A stretch of DNA of 64,000 nt from Tahibacter soli (GTDB lineage Bacteria; Pseudomonadota; Gammaproteobacteria; Xanthomonadales; Rhodanobacteraceae): assembly GCF_025717065.2 (NCBI RefSeq), contig NZ_JAOVZO020000018.1, positions 1,054,001 to 1,118,000 on the forward strand. Direction: 5' to 3'. Position numbers and translations under genes: made by a program. Below the pieces are notes generated by a model. That model was not told the origin of the DNA. It worked only from the letters and a program-made list of their open reading frames with translations, and searched no databases. This document shows, piece after piece, positions 8,749 to 17,901 of the stretch. Position 1 is the stretch's first letter; each line of letters starts with the position of its first letter.

Positions 8749-9300
8749 TCACGCGGCGGCCTCGCGAGCGGGCCAGGCGATGCGGTGCAGCGACGCGTTC
8801 GGCACGTCCATGCCGACCATGTCGCCGAACGGCCGGCGTTCGAGCCGGCAGCGCACCCAGCGGATCGCCGCGCCGTGCGTGACGACGAGCACGCGCTGCG
8901 CGGGATGCGCTTCCGCGATGTCGCCGAGCGCCGCGGCGATGCGCGCGCCGAACGCCGCGAGCGGTTCGGCGCGCGGCGGCGCGTGTCGTTCCGGGTCGAG
9001 CCGGAAACGCCGCAGCGCGTCGGGTTCGCGCCGTTCGAGTTCGGCGATCGTCACGCCTTGCCAGTCGCCGTAGCCGTATTCGGCGAGACGCGCGTCGAGT
9101 TCGAGCGGCACGCCGCGCACGGCCGACAGCTCGCGCGCGAAGTCGGCGCAGCGGCGCAGGGAGGAACTGACGATGCGGTCCCAGCGGCGATCCGCGACCG
9201 CGTCGCGCGCCTCGCGCCAGCCGGCGTCGGACAGCGCGTCGTCGAGCTGGCCGCGATAGCTCGGCCGGCCCGTGTCGCCGTGGCGCATCAGGTCGATCAC
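8749..9300 (-). CDS. cobC: Histidine phosphatase, alpha-ribazole phosphatase type
   Basis: A 183-residue phosphoglycerate-mutase-like histidine phosphatase. The phospho-acceptor motif LMRHGDT is at residues 4-10 and the second catalytic histidine is in [10 protein letters not shown]. In this operon it is best read as CobC, which removes the phosphate from alpha-ribazole-5'-phosphate or adenosylcobalamin-5'-phosphate. The GTG start at 9300 overlaps the cobT stop as GTGA. Family membership is clear; the exact substrate is inferred from the position between cobT and cobS. Confidence 0.88.
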   Translation of the reverse strand: MIDLMRHGDTGRPSYRGQLDDALSDAGWREARDAVADRRWDRIVSSSLRRCADFARELSAVRGVPLELDARLAEYGYGDWQGVTIAELERREPDALRRFRLDPERHAPPRAEPLAAFGARIAAALGDIAEAHPAQRVLVVTHGAAIRWVRCRLERRPFGDMVGMDVPNASLHRIAWPAREAAA

Positions 9301-10349
9301 GCTTTTTCCGAGACGCCGGCTTCGGCGAACGTCGCCATCTGCGCGTGCAGCGTGCAGGCGAGGCGCAGCAGCGGCACGGCCGTGGCCGCGCCGCTGCCTT
9401 CGCCCAGGCGCATGCGCAGGTCGAGGATCGGCTGCGCCGACAGCGCGTCGAGCACGCGCTGGTGGCCCGCTTCGGCCGAGCGGTGCGCGAACAGCAACCG
9501 CTCGCGCACCGACGGATTGATCGCGCACGCCGCGAGCGCCGCGGCCGACGCGATAAAGCCGTCGACGAGCACGGCGATGCCGATCTGCGCGCACGCGACG
9601 AACGCGCCGACGAGCGCGGCGATCTCGAATCCGCCGAGCCGCTGCAGCGCTTCGAGCGGATCGCCGAGCGCCGCGCGGTGGAACGCGAGCGCGTGCGCGA
9701 CGACGTCGGCCTTGTGCCGGATGCCCGCGGCGTCGAGGCCGGTGCCGGCGCCGGCGAGTTCGAGCGGCGTCGCGCCGGTCAGTGCGCACGCGAGCGCCGT
9801 GGCCGACGTCGTATTCGCGATGCCCATCTCGCCGCCGACGAAGAGATCGGCGCCGGCCTGCGCCGCGTTGCGCGCGCTGTGCCGGCCGCAGCGCAGCGCG
9901 TGGTCGAGCTGCGCGGCGTCCATCGCCGGCTGGTGGCGGAAGTTCGCGGTCGACGGCGCGATCCAGTCGCGCGTGACGTTGGGGTAGCGGCCGGGATCGT
10001 TCACCGTGCCGAGGTGGATCACTTCGAGCTGCGCGTCGAGCGCGCGCGCTAGCACGCTGATCGCCGCGCCGCCGTTGGCGAAGTTGCGCACCATCTCGCC
10101 GGTGACGGCCTGCGGAAACGCCGACACGCCTTCGACCGCGACGCCGTGGTCGGCGGCGTAGACGCTGATCTGCACGCGCCCGGCGCTCGGCCGTTCGCGG
10201 CCCTGCAGTCCGGCGAGCGCGATGGCCAGCGCTTCGAGCCGGCCGAGCGAGCCGGGCGGCTTCGTCAGCTGCGCCTGGCGCGCGGCGGCGGCGTCGCGTG
10301 CGGCGGTGTCGATCGGTTTGGCGCTTTGGCGGATCCAGTCCAGCGGCAT
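9297..10349 (-). CDS. cobT: Nicotinate-nucleotide:dimethylbenzimidazole phosphoribosyltransferase
   Basis: A 350-residue enzyme making alpha-ribazole-5'-phosphate from the lower-ligand base and nicotinate mononucleotide. Recognisable segments are the N-terminal [31 protein letters not shown] and the C-terminal [14 protein letters not shown] with the catalytic glutamate. The ATG at 10349 shares one base with the cobU stop (TGATG). Length is typical of CobT. Confidence 0.96.
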   Translation of the reverse strand: MPLDWIRQSAKPIDTAARDAAAARQAQLTKPPGSLGRLEALAIALAGLQGRERPSAGRVQISVYAADHGVAVEGVSAFPQAVTGEMVRNFANGGAAISVLARALDAQLEVIHLGTVNDPGRYPNVTRDWIAPSTANFRHQPAMDAAQLDHALRCGRHSARNAAQAGADLFVGGEMGIANTTSATALACALTGATPLELAGAGTGLDAAGIRHKADVVAHALAFHRAALGDPLEALQRLGGFEIAALVGAFVACAQIGIAVLVDGFIASAAALAACAINPSVRERLLFAHRSAEAGHQRVLDALSAQPILDLRMRLGEGSGAATAVPLLRLACTLHAQMATFAEAGVSEKA

Positions 10350-10867
10350 CAGAGGCTTCCTTTCAGGGGCAGGGGCAGTCCGGCGACGGTCAGCACGACG
10401 CGGTCGCACGCGCAGGCGACGGCCTGGTGCAGGCGGCCGGCCTCGTCGACGAAGCGTCGCGACAGCTCGCCGAGCGGCACGATGCCGTGGCCGACTTCGT
10501 TGCTGACGAGTATCAGCTCGCCCGGCAAGCTCGGCAATAGTTCCATTAATCTACCGTGCTGCTGTGTGAACAAATTTTTATTTTCCGCACAGAGCAGGTT
10601 CGTCAGCCACAGCGTGAGGCAGTCGACCAGCACGCAGCGGCCGGGTCGGGCCGTGCGTTCGAGCGCGTCGGCGAGCGCGATCGGTTCTTCGACGAGATCC
10701 CACGCGGCCGGCCGGCGCGAGCGATGGTGCGCGATGCGCGCGGTCATTTCCGCGTCGCCCGCGGTCGACGTCGCGAGGTAGACGACGTCGAGTCCCGACG
10801 CGCCGGCCAGTCGTTCGGCGAGCGCGCTCTTGCCCGAACGCGCGCCGCCGAGTATCAGCGTGCGCAT
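10349..10867 (-). CDS. cobU: Bifunctional adenosylcobinamide kinase / guanylyltransferase
   Basis: A 172-residue P-loop protein (GGARSGKS at residues 7-14) that phosphorylates adenosylcobinamide and transfers GMP. The [13 protein letters not shown] strand and the [24 protein letters not shown] segment are characteristic of CobU/CobP. The start overlaps the cobQ part of the upstream gene by 13 bases. A short stretch (about 10545-10610, residues around [10 protein letters not shown]) is clearly AT-richer than the rest of the gene, probably a variable loop. Confidence 0.95.
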   Translation of the reverse strand: MRTLILGGARSGKSALAERLAGASGLDVVYLATSTAGDAEMTARIAHHRSRRPAAWDLVEEPIALADALERTARPGRCVLVDCLTLWLTNLLCAENKNLFTQQHGRLMELLPSLPGELILVSNEVGHGIVPLGELSRRFVDEAGRLHQAVACACDRVVLTVAGLPLPLKGSL

Positions 10868-13437
10868 GCGACCTCCAGTCCCAGCAGCGCGGCGAGCCTG
10901 CCGGTGTCCAGATACGTCTCGACCGCGTCGGCGAGCCGTTCGATGCCGGCTTCGCGCAACGCGGTGAGGTCGACCGCTTCGCTCGCGTCGAAGCCGGCCC
11001 AGGCGAGCAGCGCGCGGCAGGCCGCCGGCGTGTCGAACAGGCCGTGCACGTAGCTGGCGAGCACCTGACCGTCGGGCGAGATCGCGCCGTCGGGGCGGTC
11101 GCCGTCGAGCGTCAGCGCCGGCGCGGCGAGCGCGGCACCGCGGCTGACGCCGCAATGGATTTCGTAGCCGGACACCGGCGCGTCGGCGAACGCGAGGCGG
11201 CCCTGCACGTTGCGCAGCTGCTTCTCGGGTTCGAGCGTCGTTTCAAGATCGAGCAGGCCGAACCCGGCGCTGCTGCCGGCGGCGCCTTCGAGGCCGAGCG
11301 GGTCGTGCAGCATCGTGCCGAGCATCTGCAGCCCGCCGCAGATGCCGATCACCTTGCCGCCGTAGCGCAGATGACGGCGCAGCGCCGGCTCCCAGCCGTG
11401 CGCGCGCAGCCACGCAAGGTCGGCGCGCACCGATTTCGAACCGGGCAGCACGACGAGATCCGCCGGCGGCGGCATCTCGTTCGGGCCGACGAACGAGAAC
11501 GCGATCTGCGGATGATGGCGCAGCGCGTCGAAGTCGGTGTGGTTGCTGATGCGCGGCAGCGCCGGCACGATCACGCGGAACGCGCGGCCGCTCGCGGCGC
11601 GCTCGCGCGGCAACGCGTCTTCGGCGTCGACGTGCAGGCCGTGCAGATACGGCAACACGCCGAGCACGGGCTTGCCCGTTTCGCGTTCGAGCCAGTCGAG
11701 GCCGGGTTGCAGCAGCGCGATGTCGCCGCGAAAGCGGTTGATGACGAAGCCCGCGACGCGCGCGCGTTCGGTCGGCGACAGCAATGCGAGTGTGCCCACG
11801 AGGTGCGCGAACACGCCGCCGCGGTCGATGTCGGCGATGAGGATCACCGGGCAGTCGACGGCTTCGGCGTAGCCCATGTTGGCGATGTCGTTCGCGCGCA
11901 GGTTGATTTCGGCGGGACTGCCCGCGCCTTCGACGACGACGGCCGCGTAGCGCGCGACGAGGCGCGCGTGCGACGCGAGCACGGCCTGCCGCGCGACGCG
12001 CTTGTAGTCGTGGTACGCCTGCGCCTGCATCGAGCCGATCGCGCGGCCGTGCACGATCACCTGCGCGCCCATGTCGGTGTTCGGCTTGAGCAGGATCGGG
12101 TTGAAATCGGTATGCGGTTTCAAACCGGCGGCCTGCGCCTGCACCGCCTGCGCGCGGCCGATTTCGCCGCCGTCTTCGGTGACGGCGGAGTTCAGCGCCA
12201 TGTTCTGCGGCTTGAACGGCGCGACGGCGACGCCGCGGCGGTAGAGCCAGCGGCACAGGCCGGCGACGAGCGTGCTCTTGCCGGCGTCGGAGGTGGTGCC
12301 TTGGACCATGAGCACGCGACCACTCGAACCCTCTCCCCGCACCGCGTTGGGGGAGAGGGTAGGGTGAGGGGGCGGCGATTCGCACTTCGCCGAGGTTGAG
12401 GAAGACCGCCGCGTCGCCCCCTCACCCCGACCCTCTCCCCCAAGCGAGCTTGGGGGAGAGGGAGTCACGGCTTTCAGCGCCGCGGCGAGCTGCAACCACG
12501 CGTCTTCGTTCGCCGGCAATCCGAACCGCAGGCTTGCCGGTGCGTCGAACAGCCGCGTCAGGACGGCTTCGCGCGCGAGCGCGTCGTGCAGTTCGGCGGC
12601 ACTGGAAACTTTTACCCATTGAAACAACGGGCAGCCGCCGTGCGGTGCGAGACCATGCGCCGTCAGCAGCGCGGCGAGCCGCATCGATTCGTCGGCGAGC
12701 CGCGCGCGCGTCGCCGATTGCCATGCGCTATCGGCCAGCGCACCGGCCACCGCCGCGCGCGATGGTGCGGCGATCGGCCAAGGCCCGAGCTCGTCGCGCA
12801 GCCGCGCGAGCAGCGATTCGGCCGCCGCGGCGAAGCCGACGCGCGCGCCGGCGAGTCCGAAGAACTTGCCCGGCGAACGCAGCACGACGAGTCCGTCGCT
12901 CGCGGTCGCGTCAGCGACGCTGCACTCCGGCGTCGCGTCGATGAACGCCTCGTCGATCACGAGCCAGCCGCCGCGCGACGCGATCCGCGCGTGCAGGTCG
13001 AGCAGCGCGTCGCGTTCGAAGCGTTCGCCGCCGGGGTTGTTCGGGTGAATCAGGACCACGACGTCGAACGCGTCGGCCTGAGCGAACAGCGCATCGGCCG
13101 GCAAACGGACGACATCGTGGCCCGCGCGCGTCCACGCGTGCGCATGCTCGGCGTAGCCGGGCGCGATCGTGCCGACGCGGCAGCGGGCGCGCAGTCGCGG
13201 CAGCGCCTGGATCGCGGCCTGCGTGCCGGCCGTCGCGAGCATGCGCGGCGCGCCGTAGCAGGCGCACGCGAGCGCTTCGAGATCGTCGTCGTCGGGCAGG
13301 CGGCGCCACGCGTCGGCGGCCGGCGGCGGCACCGGCCAGCCGTGCGGATTGATACCTGTGGAAAGATCCACCCAGCGCGAGGCGGGTATGCCGTAGCGCC
13401 GCGCGGCACGCGCGAGGCGTCCGCCGTGCTCAAGCAT
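10855..13437 (-). CDS. cobD-cobQ: Fused threonine-phosphate decarboxylase (CobD) - cobyric acid synthase (CobQ)
   Basis: One uninterrupted 860-codon frame carrying two enzymes normally encoded separately. Residues 1-324 are a PLP-dependent class I/II aminotransferase-fold decarboxylase that makes (R)-1-amino-2-propanol phosphate, with its Schiff-base lysine in [11 protein letters not shown]. Residues 377-860 are cobyric acid synthase: the DAGKST ATP site after VQGTTS, the synthetase core, and a C-terminal glutaminase domain with the nucleophile in ICGGLQMLG. Between them lie about 50 Ser/Pro/Gly-rich residues encoded by two dispersed palindromic repeats. Internal GTG 12315 or ATG 12309 could start a separate CobQ, but no good ribosome site precedes them. 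The 5' end overlaps cbiB by 8 bases. Confidence 0.85.
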   Translation of the reverse strand: MLEHGGRLARAARRYGIPASRWVDLSTGINPHGWPVPPPAADAWRRLPDDDDLEALACACYGAPRMLATAGTQAAIQALPRLRARCRVGTIAPGYAEHAHAWTRAGHDVVRLPADALFAQADAFDVVVLIHPNNPGGERFERDALLDLHARIASRGGWLVIDEAFIDATPECSVADATASDGLVVLRSPGKFFGLAGARVGFAAAAESLLARLRDELGPWPIAAPSRAAVAGALADSAWQSATRARLADESMRLAALLTAHGLAPHGGCPLFQWVKVSSAAELHDALAREAVLTRLFDAPASLRFGLPANEDAWLQLAAALKAVTPSPPSSLGGEGRGEGATRRSSSTSAKCESPPPHPTLSPNAVRGEGSSGRVLMVQGTTSDAGKSTLVAGLCRWLYRRGVAVAPFKPQNMALNSAVTEDGGEIGRAQAVQAQAAGLKPHTDFNPILLKPNTDMGAQVIVHGRAIGSMQAQAYHDYKRVARQAVLASHARLVARYAAVVVEGAGSPAEINLRANDIANMGYAEAVDCPVILIADIDRGGVFAHLVGTLALLSPTERARVAGFVINRFRGDIALLQPGLDWLERETGKPVLGVLPYLHGLHVDAEDALPRERAASGRAFRVIVPALPRISNHTDFDALRHHPQIAFSFVGPNEMPPPADLVVLPGSKSVRADLAWLRAHGWEPALRRHLRYGGKVIGICGGLQMLGTMLHDPLGLEGAAGSSAGFGLLDLETTLEPEKQLRNVQGRLAFADAPVSGYEIHCGVSRGAALAAPALTLDGDRPDGAISPDGQVLASYVHGLFDTPAACRALLAWAGFDASEAVDLTALREAGIERLADAVETYLDTGRLAALLGLEVACAR
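12329..12371. repeat. REP-like palindromic repeat, copy 1
   Basis: CTCTCCCC - GCACCGCGTT - GGGGGAGAGGGT hairpin followed by AGGGTGAGGGGG. This is the widespread CCCTCACCCC...CTCTCCCC family of dispersed proteobacterial palindromes. It lies in frame inside the cobD-cobQ junction and encodes part of the linker. Confidence 0.8.
12416..12462. repeat. REP-like palindromic repeat, copy 2 (inverted to copy 1)
   Basis: CCCCCTCACCCC, then GACCCTCTCCCCCAAG / CTTGGGGGAGAGGG as a long hairpin. It is the same family as copy 1 in opposite orientation, 44 bases away, giving a BIME-like pair. It encodes the first half of the CobD-CobQ linker. Confidence 0.8.
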
Positions 13438-14332
13438 GGACGAGATCGAGCACGACGAGTACGACCAGCCACGCGATCGCGCCGTTGCGCACGAGCGCGA
13501 GCCCGCGGCGCACGTCGTCCGCGCGCGGCGGATCGCCTTCGCCGAGCGTCGGCCGCTCGTACCACGTGCCTTCGTACGGCGCCGCGCCGCCGAGCCGCAC
13601 GCCGAGCGCGCCGGCGCCGGCCGCCATGACCGGGCCGGCGTTCGGGCTGTCCCACGCGCCCGCCTGCGTGCGCCAGCACGCGAGCGCGCGCTCGAAATGG
13701 CCGAACAGCGCGTATGTGAACGCGGTGAGCCGCGCCGGGACCCAGTTGAGCAGATCGTCGAGCTTCGCGGCGGCCCAGCCGAACGCCTCGTAGCGTTCGT
13801 TGCGATAGCCCCACATCGCGTCGAGCGTGTTGACGAGGCGATACAGCACGGCGCCCGGCGCGCCGGCGACGGCGAACCAGAACAGCGCGCCGAACACCGC
13901 GTCGTTGCCGTTCTCGAGCGCGGTTTCCGTCGCCGCCGTCGCGACCTGCGACGCGTCGAGCGCACCGGTGTCGCGGCTGACGACGCGGCCGACGAGGCGG
14001 CGCGCGGTATCGAGGTCGCCCGCGTCGAGCGCGTCGGCGACCGGTTCGACGTGTTCGCGCAGGCTGCGCAGGCCGATCGCGGCGTACAGCAGCAACGCGG
14101 CGATCAGCGCGCCGAACAGGTCCGAGCGCGTGAGCAGCCACGCGGCCGCGACGATCGGCGCGACGGCCAGCGCGAGCGCGACGGTGCCGCTCGTGCGATC
14201 GGGGCGATAGCGCTGCCGCTCGATCCATGCCGCGTAGCGCCCGAAGGCGACGAGCGGATGGTGTCGCGACGACGGTTCGCCGTAGACGTGATCGAGCGCG
14301 AACGCGGTGAGGGCGATGCCGGCGCCGATCAT
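13430..14332 (-). CDS. cbiB: Adenosylcobinamide-phosphate synthase CbiB (CobD of Pseudomonas denitrificans)
   Basis: A 300-residue inner-membrane protein attaching aminopropanol (phosphate) to adenosylcobyric acid. The N-terminal ALDHVYGEP, the central [16 protein letters not shown] and [31 protein letters not shown]-type segments are diagnostic of CbiB. Several transmembrane helices are visible. ATG 14332 is chosen to begin [15 protein letters not shown]. Its aminopropanol-phosphate donor is the product of the next gene's CobD half. Confidence 0.95.
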   Translation of the reverse strand: MIGAGIALTAFALDHVYGEPSSRHHPLVAFGRYAAWIERQRYRPDRTSGTVALALAVAPIVAAAWLLTRSDLFGALIAALLLYAAIGLRSLREHVEPVADALDAGDLDTARRLVGRVVSRDTGALDASQVATAATETALENGNDAVFGALFWFAVAGAPGAVLYRLVNTLDAMWGYRNERYEAFGWAAAKLDDLLNWVPARLTAFTYALFGHFERALACWRTQAGAWDSPNAGPVMAAGAGALGVRLGGAAPYEGTWYERPTLGEGDPPRADDVRRGLALVRNGAIAWLVVLVVLDLVHA

Positions 14333-14343
14333 TCCGTGGGCAC

Positions 14344-14961
14344 CTAGAGCTCGATGCCTTTCTGCGCCTTGATGCCGGCCGCGAACGCGTGCTTGACGAC
14401 GTTCATCTCGGTGACGGTATCGGCGGCGTCGACGAGTTCGGGCGGCGCGGCGCGCCCGGTGATCACGACGTGCTGCAGCGGCGGACGCGCGGCGAGTGCG
14501 GCGGTCACCTGGCCCACGTCGATGTAGCGATATTTGAGCGCGATGTTCAATTCGTCGAGCAGCACGAGGTCGATCGCGGGATTTTCCAGCATCGACCGCG
14601 CGATCGTCCATGCCGCCTGCGCGGCCTGCACGTCGCGTTCGCGATCCTGCGTCTCCCACGTATAGCCTTCGCCCATGACGTGGTAGTCCACGTCGTCGGG
14701 GAAGCGCCGGAAGAACGCTTCCTCGCCGGTCGCGAAGCTGCCCTTGATGAACTGCACGACGCCGACCTTGAATCCGTGGCCGAGCGCGCGCGCGACCATG
14801 CCGAAGCCGGACGAACTCTTGCCCTTGCCGTTGCCGGTGGTCACGACGACGACGCCGCGTTCGATGGTCGCCCGTGCGATCTTGTCGTCGACGAGCGCCT
14901 TCTTGCGCCGCATGCGCTCGCGGTGGCGCGCGTCGGCGCCGTCGTCGTGCGTCGTGCTCAT
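14344..14961 (-). CDS. cobO: Cob(I)yrinic acid a,c-diamide adenosyltransferase
   Basis: A 205-residue CobA/CobO-family ATP:corrinoid adenosyltransferase. It has a P-loop TGNGKGKSS (about residues 41-49), a WETQD segment and the [13 protein letters not shown] Walker B-like strand. It adds the 5'-deoxyadenosyl group to reduced corrinoids taken up through BtuB. The start codon overlaps the stop of the btuM-like gene (ATGA). Confidence 0.96.
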   Translation of the reverse strand: MSTTHDDGADARHRERMRRKKALVDDKIARATIERGVVVVTTGNGKGKSSSGFGMVARALGHGFKVGVVQFIKGSFATGEEAFFRRFPDDVDYHVMGEGYTWETQDRERDVQAAQAAWTIARSMLENPAIDLVLLDELNIALKYRYIDVGQVTAALAARPPLQHVVITGRAAPPELVDAADTVTEMNVVKHAFAAGIKAQKGIEL

Positions 14962-15539
14962 GCCCGCGTGGAGCCCGCGCCGCGCTGCGCGGCGATCCAC
15001 AGCGCGAACGCGTGCGCGACCGCAAACGCGGCGATCCACAGCAGCGCGACGGTGACGAAGCTCGGCAGGTACCGCGCGAGGCGATCGACGTATTCGGCGA
15101 AATGCGGATTCGCGTAACGGCCGCCGAACCAGTAGAACGAACCGTTCGATACGACGAACGACGCGACGCAGCTCACCGTCGCGATTGCGGCGAGCGGCAC
15201 GAGCGTGGCGAGCTTCGGCGCGTAGTGGCGGCGCGCGTACCAGCTGCCGCCGTACCACAGCACGGCATAGGCGACGCTGAGCATCGAGTACGCCGGCGTG
15301 ACGCAGAAGTCGCTGACGCCGGCCATGCTGATCGCGTACCAGTCGATCAGCAGCGCCTCGAGCATCAGGAGCGGCAGCGCGAACGTGCCGCCGAGCCAGA
15401 AGCCGGCGGCGAAGAAGATGCCCATCGAGGCATCCTTGAGGTGCAGCAGGTTGCCGATGTGGTGATAGCGCGTCGCGAGCATGATCAGCATCAGCGCGAC
15501 GAGAATCGGCCATTGTTTGCGGGTCGGTGCGAATGTCAT
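14958..15539 (-). CDS. btuM: BtuM-like solitary S-component (cobalamin inner-membrane uptake)
   Basis: A 193-residue protein with about six hydrophobic helices and no other domain. The region [19 protein letters not shown] and the loop [11 protein letters not shown] resemble the BtuM family of lone ECF S-components; the cysteine at residue 79 sits where BtuM has its cobalt-coordinating Cys. BtuM proteins import vitamin B12 in Gram-negative bacteria that lack BtuCD. No btuCDF genes are in this operon, which fits that role. The start at 15539 has a GGAG site. Assignment is by memory of motifs and by position between btuB and cobO. Confidence 0.7.
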   Translation of the reverse strand: MTFAPTRKQWPILVALMLIMLATRYHHIGNLLHLKDASMGIFFAAGFWLGGTFALPLLMLEALLIDWYAISMAGVSDFCVTPAYSMLSVAYAVLWYGGSWYARRHYAPKLATLVPLAAIATVSCVASFVVSNGSFYWFGGRYANPHFAEYVDRLARYLPSFVTVALLWIAAFAVAHAFALWIAAQRGAGSTRA

Positions 15540-15607
15540 GCGGAGTCTCCGGATGAACGACGACGGGAGCGCCGCCGATGCGCACGGCACCGGCGGCGCG
15601 GCACGGA

Positions 15608-17452
15608 TCAACCGCCGCGGTAGCGCAGCGTGACGAAGTACGTGCGGCCCGGCTGCGCGTACCACGCGGCCGTTTCGTAGTCGCGGTCGGCGACGTTTTC
15701 GACCTTCGCCTGCACGATCCACGACGGCGCGAACGCGTATTCGGCGCGCAGGTCGAGCGTGGCGTAGCCGCCGAGGCGCCGGGTGTTCGACAGGTCGTCC
15801 CAGCGCTTGCCCGCCGCGTAGCCGGTCGCGCCGAAAGCGAAGTCGCCGAAGCGGCGGTCGACGTCGACGCGTGCGGTGGCGCGTGCGCGGCGCGGCAGGA
15901 TCTTGCCGTCGAACGCGGGCGAGTCGTTCTTCGGATCGAGCGCGGTCACGCTGCCGTCGACTTTCCACTCGGCGACGTCGAAGCCGAACGTGCCTTCAAG
16001 GCCGCGCAGGCGCGCCTTGTCGACGTTGCCGGGCGCGAACGTGGAGGCGTCGAACGCGATCAGGTCGTCGACGCGCGTTTCGTACGCGTGCACGCCCCAG
16101 CGCACGCCGCCGGCGCGGCCGTCGAGGCCGATCTCGACGCTGCGCGAATCTTCCGGCTGCAGGTTCGCGTTGCCGTAGCCCGGGTAGTACAGCTCGTTGA
16201 ACGTCGGCGCCTTGAACGCGGTGCCGTAGCTCGCCGTGAAGCGCAGGTCGGGCGTGAAGTCGTAGCCCCACGCCGCGCCGCCGGTGGTGTGGTTGCCGTA
16301 CTGCGAGTTGTCGTCGCGGCGCGCCGAGAGGTCGACGTGGTTCGCGCCGAAGCGGCCCTGGTACTGCGCGAACACGCCGTTGACGACGCGGCTGTCCTCG
16401 ACGTACGCGGTGTCGCTGTCGACGTCGTCGTTCTGATGGTCGACGCCGACGCTGACCAGCTGGCTCTGCGCGAGCGCGAAGTCGCCCTGCAGCGACGCGT
16501 TGTCGCGCTGCGTGTTGAAGCGGCTCATGTAGACGCCGTTGGCGTAGCTGTCGGACTTGTCGTCGGCGCGGCCGAGCGTGAGGTTCAGATTGATGCTGTC
16601 GGAGGCGCGGATCTTGAGCGAGCCGCCGGCGACCTGCTGCACGTACTTGCTCTCGTTGACGAAGCTGCCGTCGTAGTAGTTGTGGCCTTCGGCGCGCAGG
16701 AAACTCGCGTCGGCCTCGACCGCGTCGCTGAACTTGAAGCCGCCGCGCAGCGACGCCGACACGTTGCGATAGGGGTCGTCGTCGGGCTCGTAGGTGAAGC
16801 AGCCGGCGCCGCCCGGAGAGGGCTTGCCGTAGCACGCGTTGAAGCCGTCGGTGTCGTTGTAAGCGCCGTTCGCCGAGAGCCAGCCGCGATCGCCGTTGAG
16901 CGCCACGCCGGCCGTGACCTTGCGCGTATTGTCGGTGCCGTAGCCGACGCTGAACTCCGGCGCGAACGGCTGACGGCCGCGGCGCGTGAAGATCTGGATC
17001 ACGCCGCCGATCGCCTCGGAGCCGTACAGGCTCGAGCGGGGGCCGCGCACGAGTTCGATGCGCTCGATCTGGTCGACCGGGATGTCCTGCAGCGCCGCGC
17101 CGCCGGAGGTCGCCGAACCGATCTTGATGCCGTCGACGAGAAACAGCACGTGGTCCGATTCGGTACCGCGCAGGAACAGCGACGTCTGCTTGCCGGCGCC
17201 GCCGTTCGCCGAGATCGACACGCCGGGCAGGCCGCGCAGCAGTTCGGCGACCGATTGCGCCTGCAGGCGCTCGATGTCGTCGCGCGTGATGACGTTGACC
17301 GAGGCGAGCGTGTCGTCGACGGTGACGGACGTGCGCGTCGCGGTGACGACGACGTCGTCGAGCGGCACGTCTTCGGCGGATGCCGCGACGGCGCCGGACA
17401 CGGGCAGGGACAGCAACGCGACGATCGTCGCGCAAAGGACGTTGCGATTCAT
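15608..17452 (-). CDS. btuB: TonB-dependent vitamin B12 receptor BtuB
   Basis: A 614-residue outer-membrane receptor with a cleavable signal peptide (about residues 1-24). A TonB box (DDVVVTATR) follows at about residue 32, then a plug domain with ELLRGLPGVSI, LFLRGTESDHVLFLVDG and IERIELVRGPRSSLYGSEAIGGVI. A 22-strand-type barrel ends in the aromatic-terminated strand TYFVTLRYRGG. Position under a B12 riboswitch and next to corrinoid genes supports BtuB over other TonB receptors. It is the first gene of the operon that runs to cobS. Confidence 0.95.
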   Translation of the reverse strand: MNRNVLCATIVALLSLPVSGAVAASAEDVPLDDVVVTATRTSVTVDDTLASVNVITRDDIERLQAQSVAELLRGLPGVSISANGGAGKQTSLFLRGTESDHVLFLVDGIKIGSATSGGAALQDIPVDQIERIELVRGPRSSLYGSEAIGGVIQIFTRRGRQPFAPEFSVGYGTDNTRKVTAGVALNGDRGWLSANGAYNDTDGFNACYGKPSPGGAGCFTYEPDDDPYRNVSASLRGGFKFSDAVEADASFLRAEGHNYYDGSFVNESKYVQQVAGGSLKIRASDSINLNLTLGRADDKSDSYANGVYMSRFNTQRDNASLQGDFALAQSQLVSVGVDHQNDDVDSDTAYVEDSRVVNGVFAQYQGRFGANHVDLSARRDDNSQYGNHTTGGAAWGYDFTPDLRFTASYGTAFKAPTFNELYYPGYGNANLQPEDSRSVEIGLDGRAGGVRWGVHAYETRVDDLIAFDASTFAPGNVDKARLRGLEGTFGFDVAEWKVDGSVTALDPKNDSPAFDGKILPRRARATARVDVDRRFGDFAFGATGYAAGKRWDDLSNTRRLGGYATLDLRAEYAFAPSWIVQAKVENVADRDYETAAWYAQPGRTYFVTLRYRGG

Positions 17453-17576
17453 GAGTTTCCTCCGCGCTCACCCGCGCGGTTGAGGGCTGGACAAGGCCCG
17501 CGGAGGAATCGAAACGCGCAGGCGCCGGGCGCGCGCGTCGCGGGCTGCCCTCCGCAGCGCCACCGTTGCGCGTCAA

Positions 17577-17742
17577 GGCCGGTCTCCGGACTCACGAGCG
17601 GGCCTGTGCCCTGCGCGGCGCCTTCCCAGGTGGGATACCCAGTGGCGTTTCGCCGCGCTTGTACTCGTTCACCGTTGCGGGGGCAGTGCCGGGATGATCA
17701 CCGGCTTCCCGTTTAAGCGAATGGATGTCCATTCGCCACCTC
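17577..17742 (-). promoter_or_regulatory. Cobalamin (AdoCbl) riboswitch
   Basis: Reading leftward from 17742, the RNA shows the standard order: GGTGGCGAAT, a small hairpin, AAACGGGAAGCCGGTG, CCGGCACTGCCCCCGCAACGG, then GCCACTGGG, a GGGAAGG element and the terminal B12 box GAGTCCGGAGACC (17594-17581). It lies 120 bases before btuB and should switch off the whole btuB-cobS operon when adenosylcobalamin is plentiful. Confidence 0.92.
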
Positions 17743-17901
17743 GAAGCGGCGCGCATGTTACCGAAGAACGCCGGCAGGCGCGAATCGCGCTGCTTTCGGG
17801 GGCCGTCGGCCGGCACGGAAAACGGTATCGTATGTTTGCATCCGTGAAGACGTGTTCGCGCGCCGCGGGCGTAGAATCGAGCCGTTTCGCGGGTTTCCTC
17901 T

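Noticed and set aside
8749-9300. Reading cobC as a general phosphoglycerate mutase
   Set aside because: Position between cobT and cobS and overlap with both sides favour alpha-ribazole phosphatase, though activity is not proven by sequence.
15608-17452. TonB receptor considered as a siderophore or TonB-dependent sugar receptor
   Set aside because: Preceded by a B12 riboswitch and in one operon with corrinoid enzymes; BtuB fits better.
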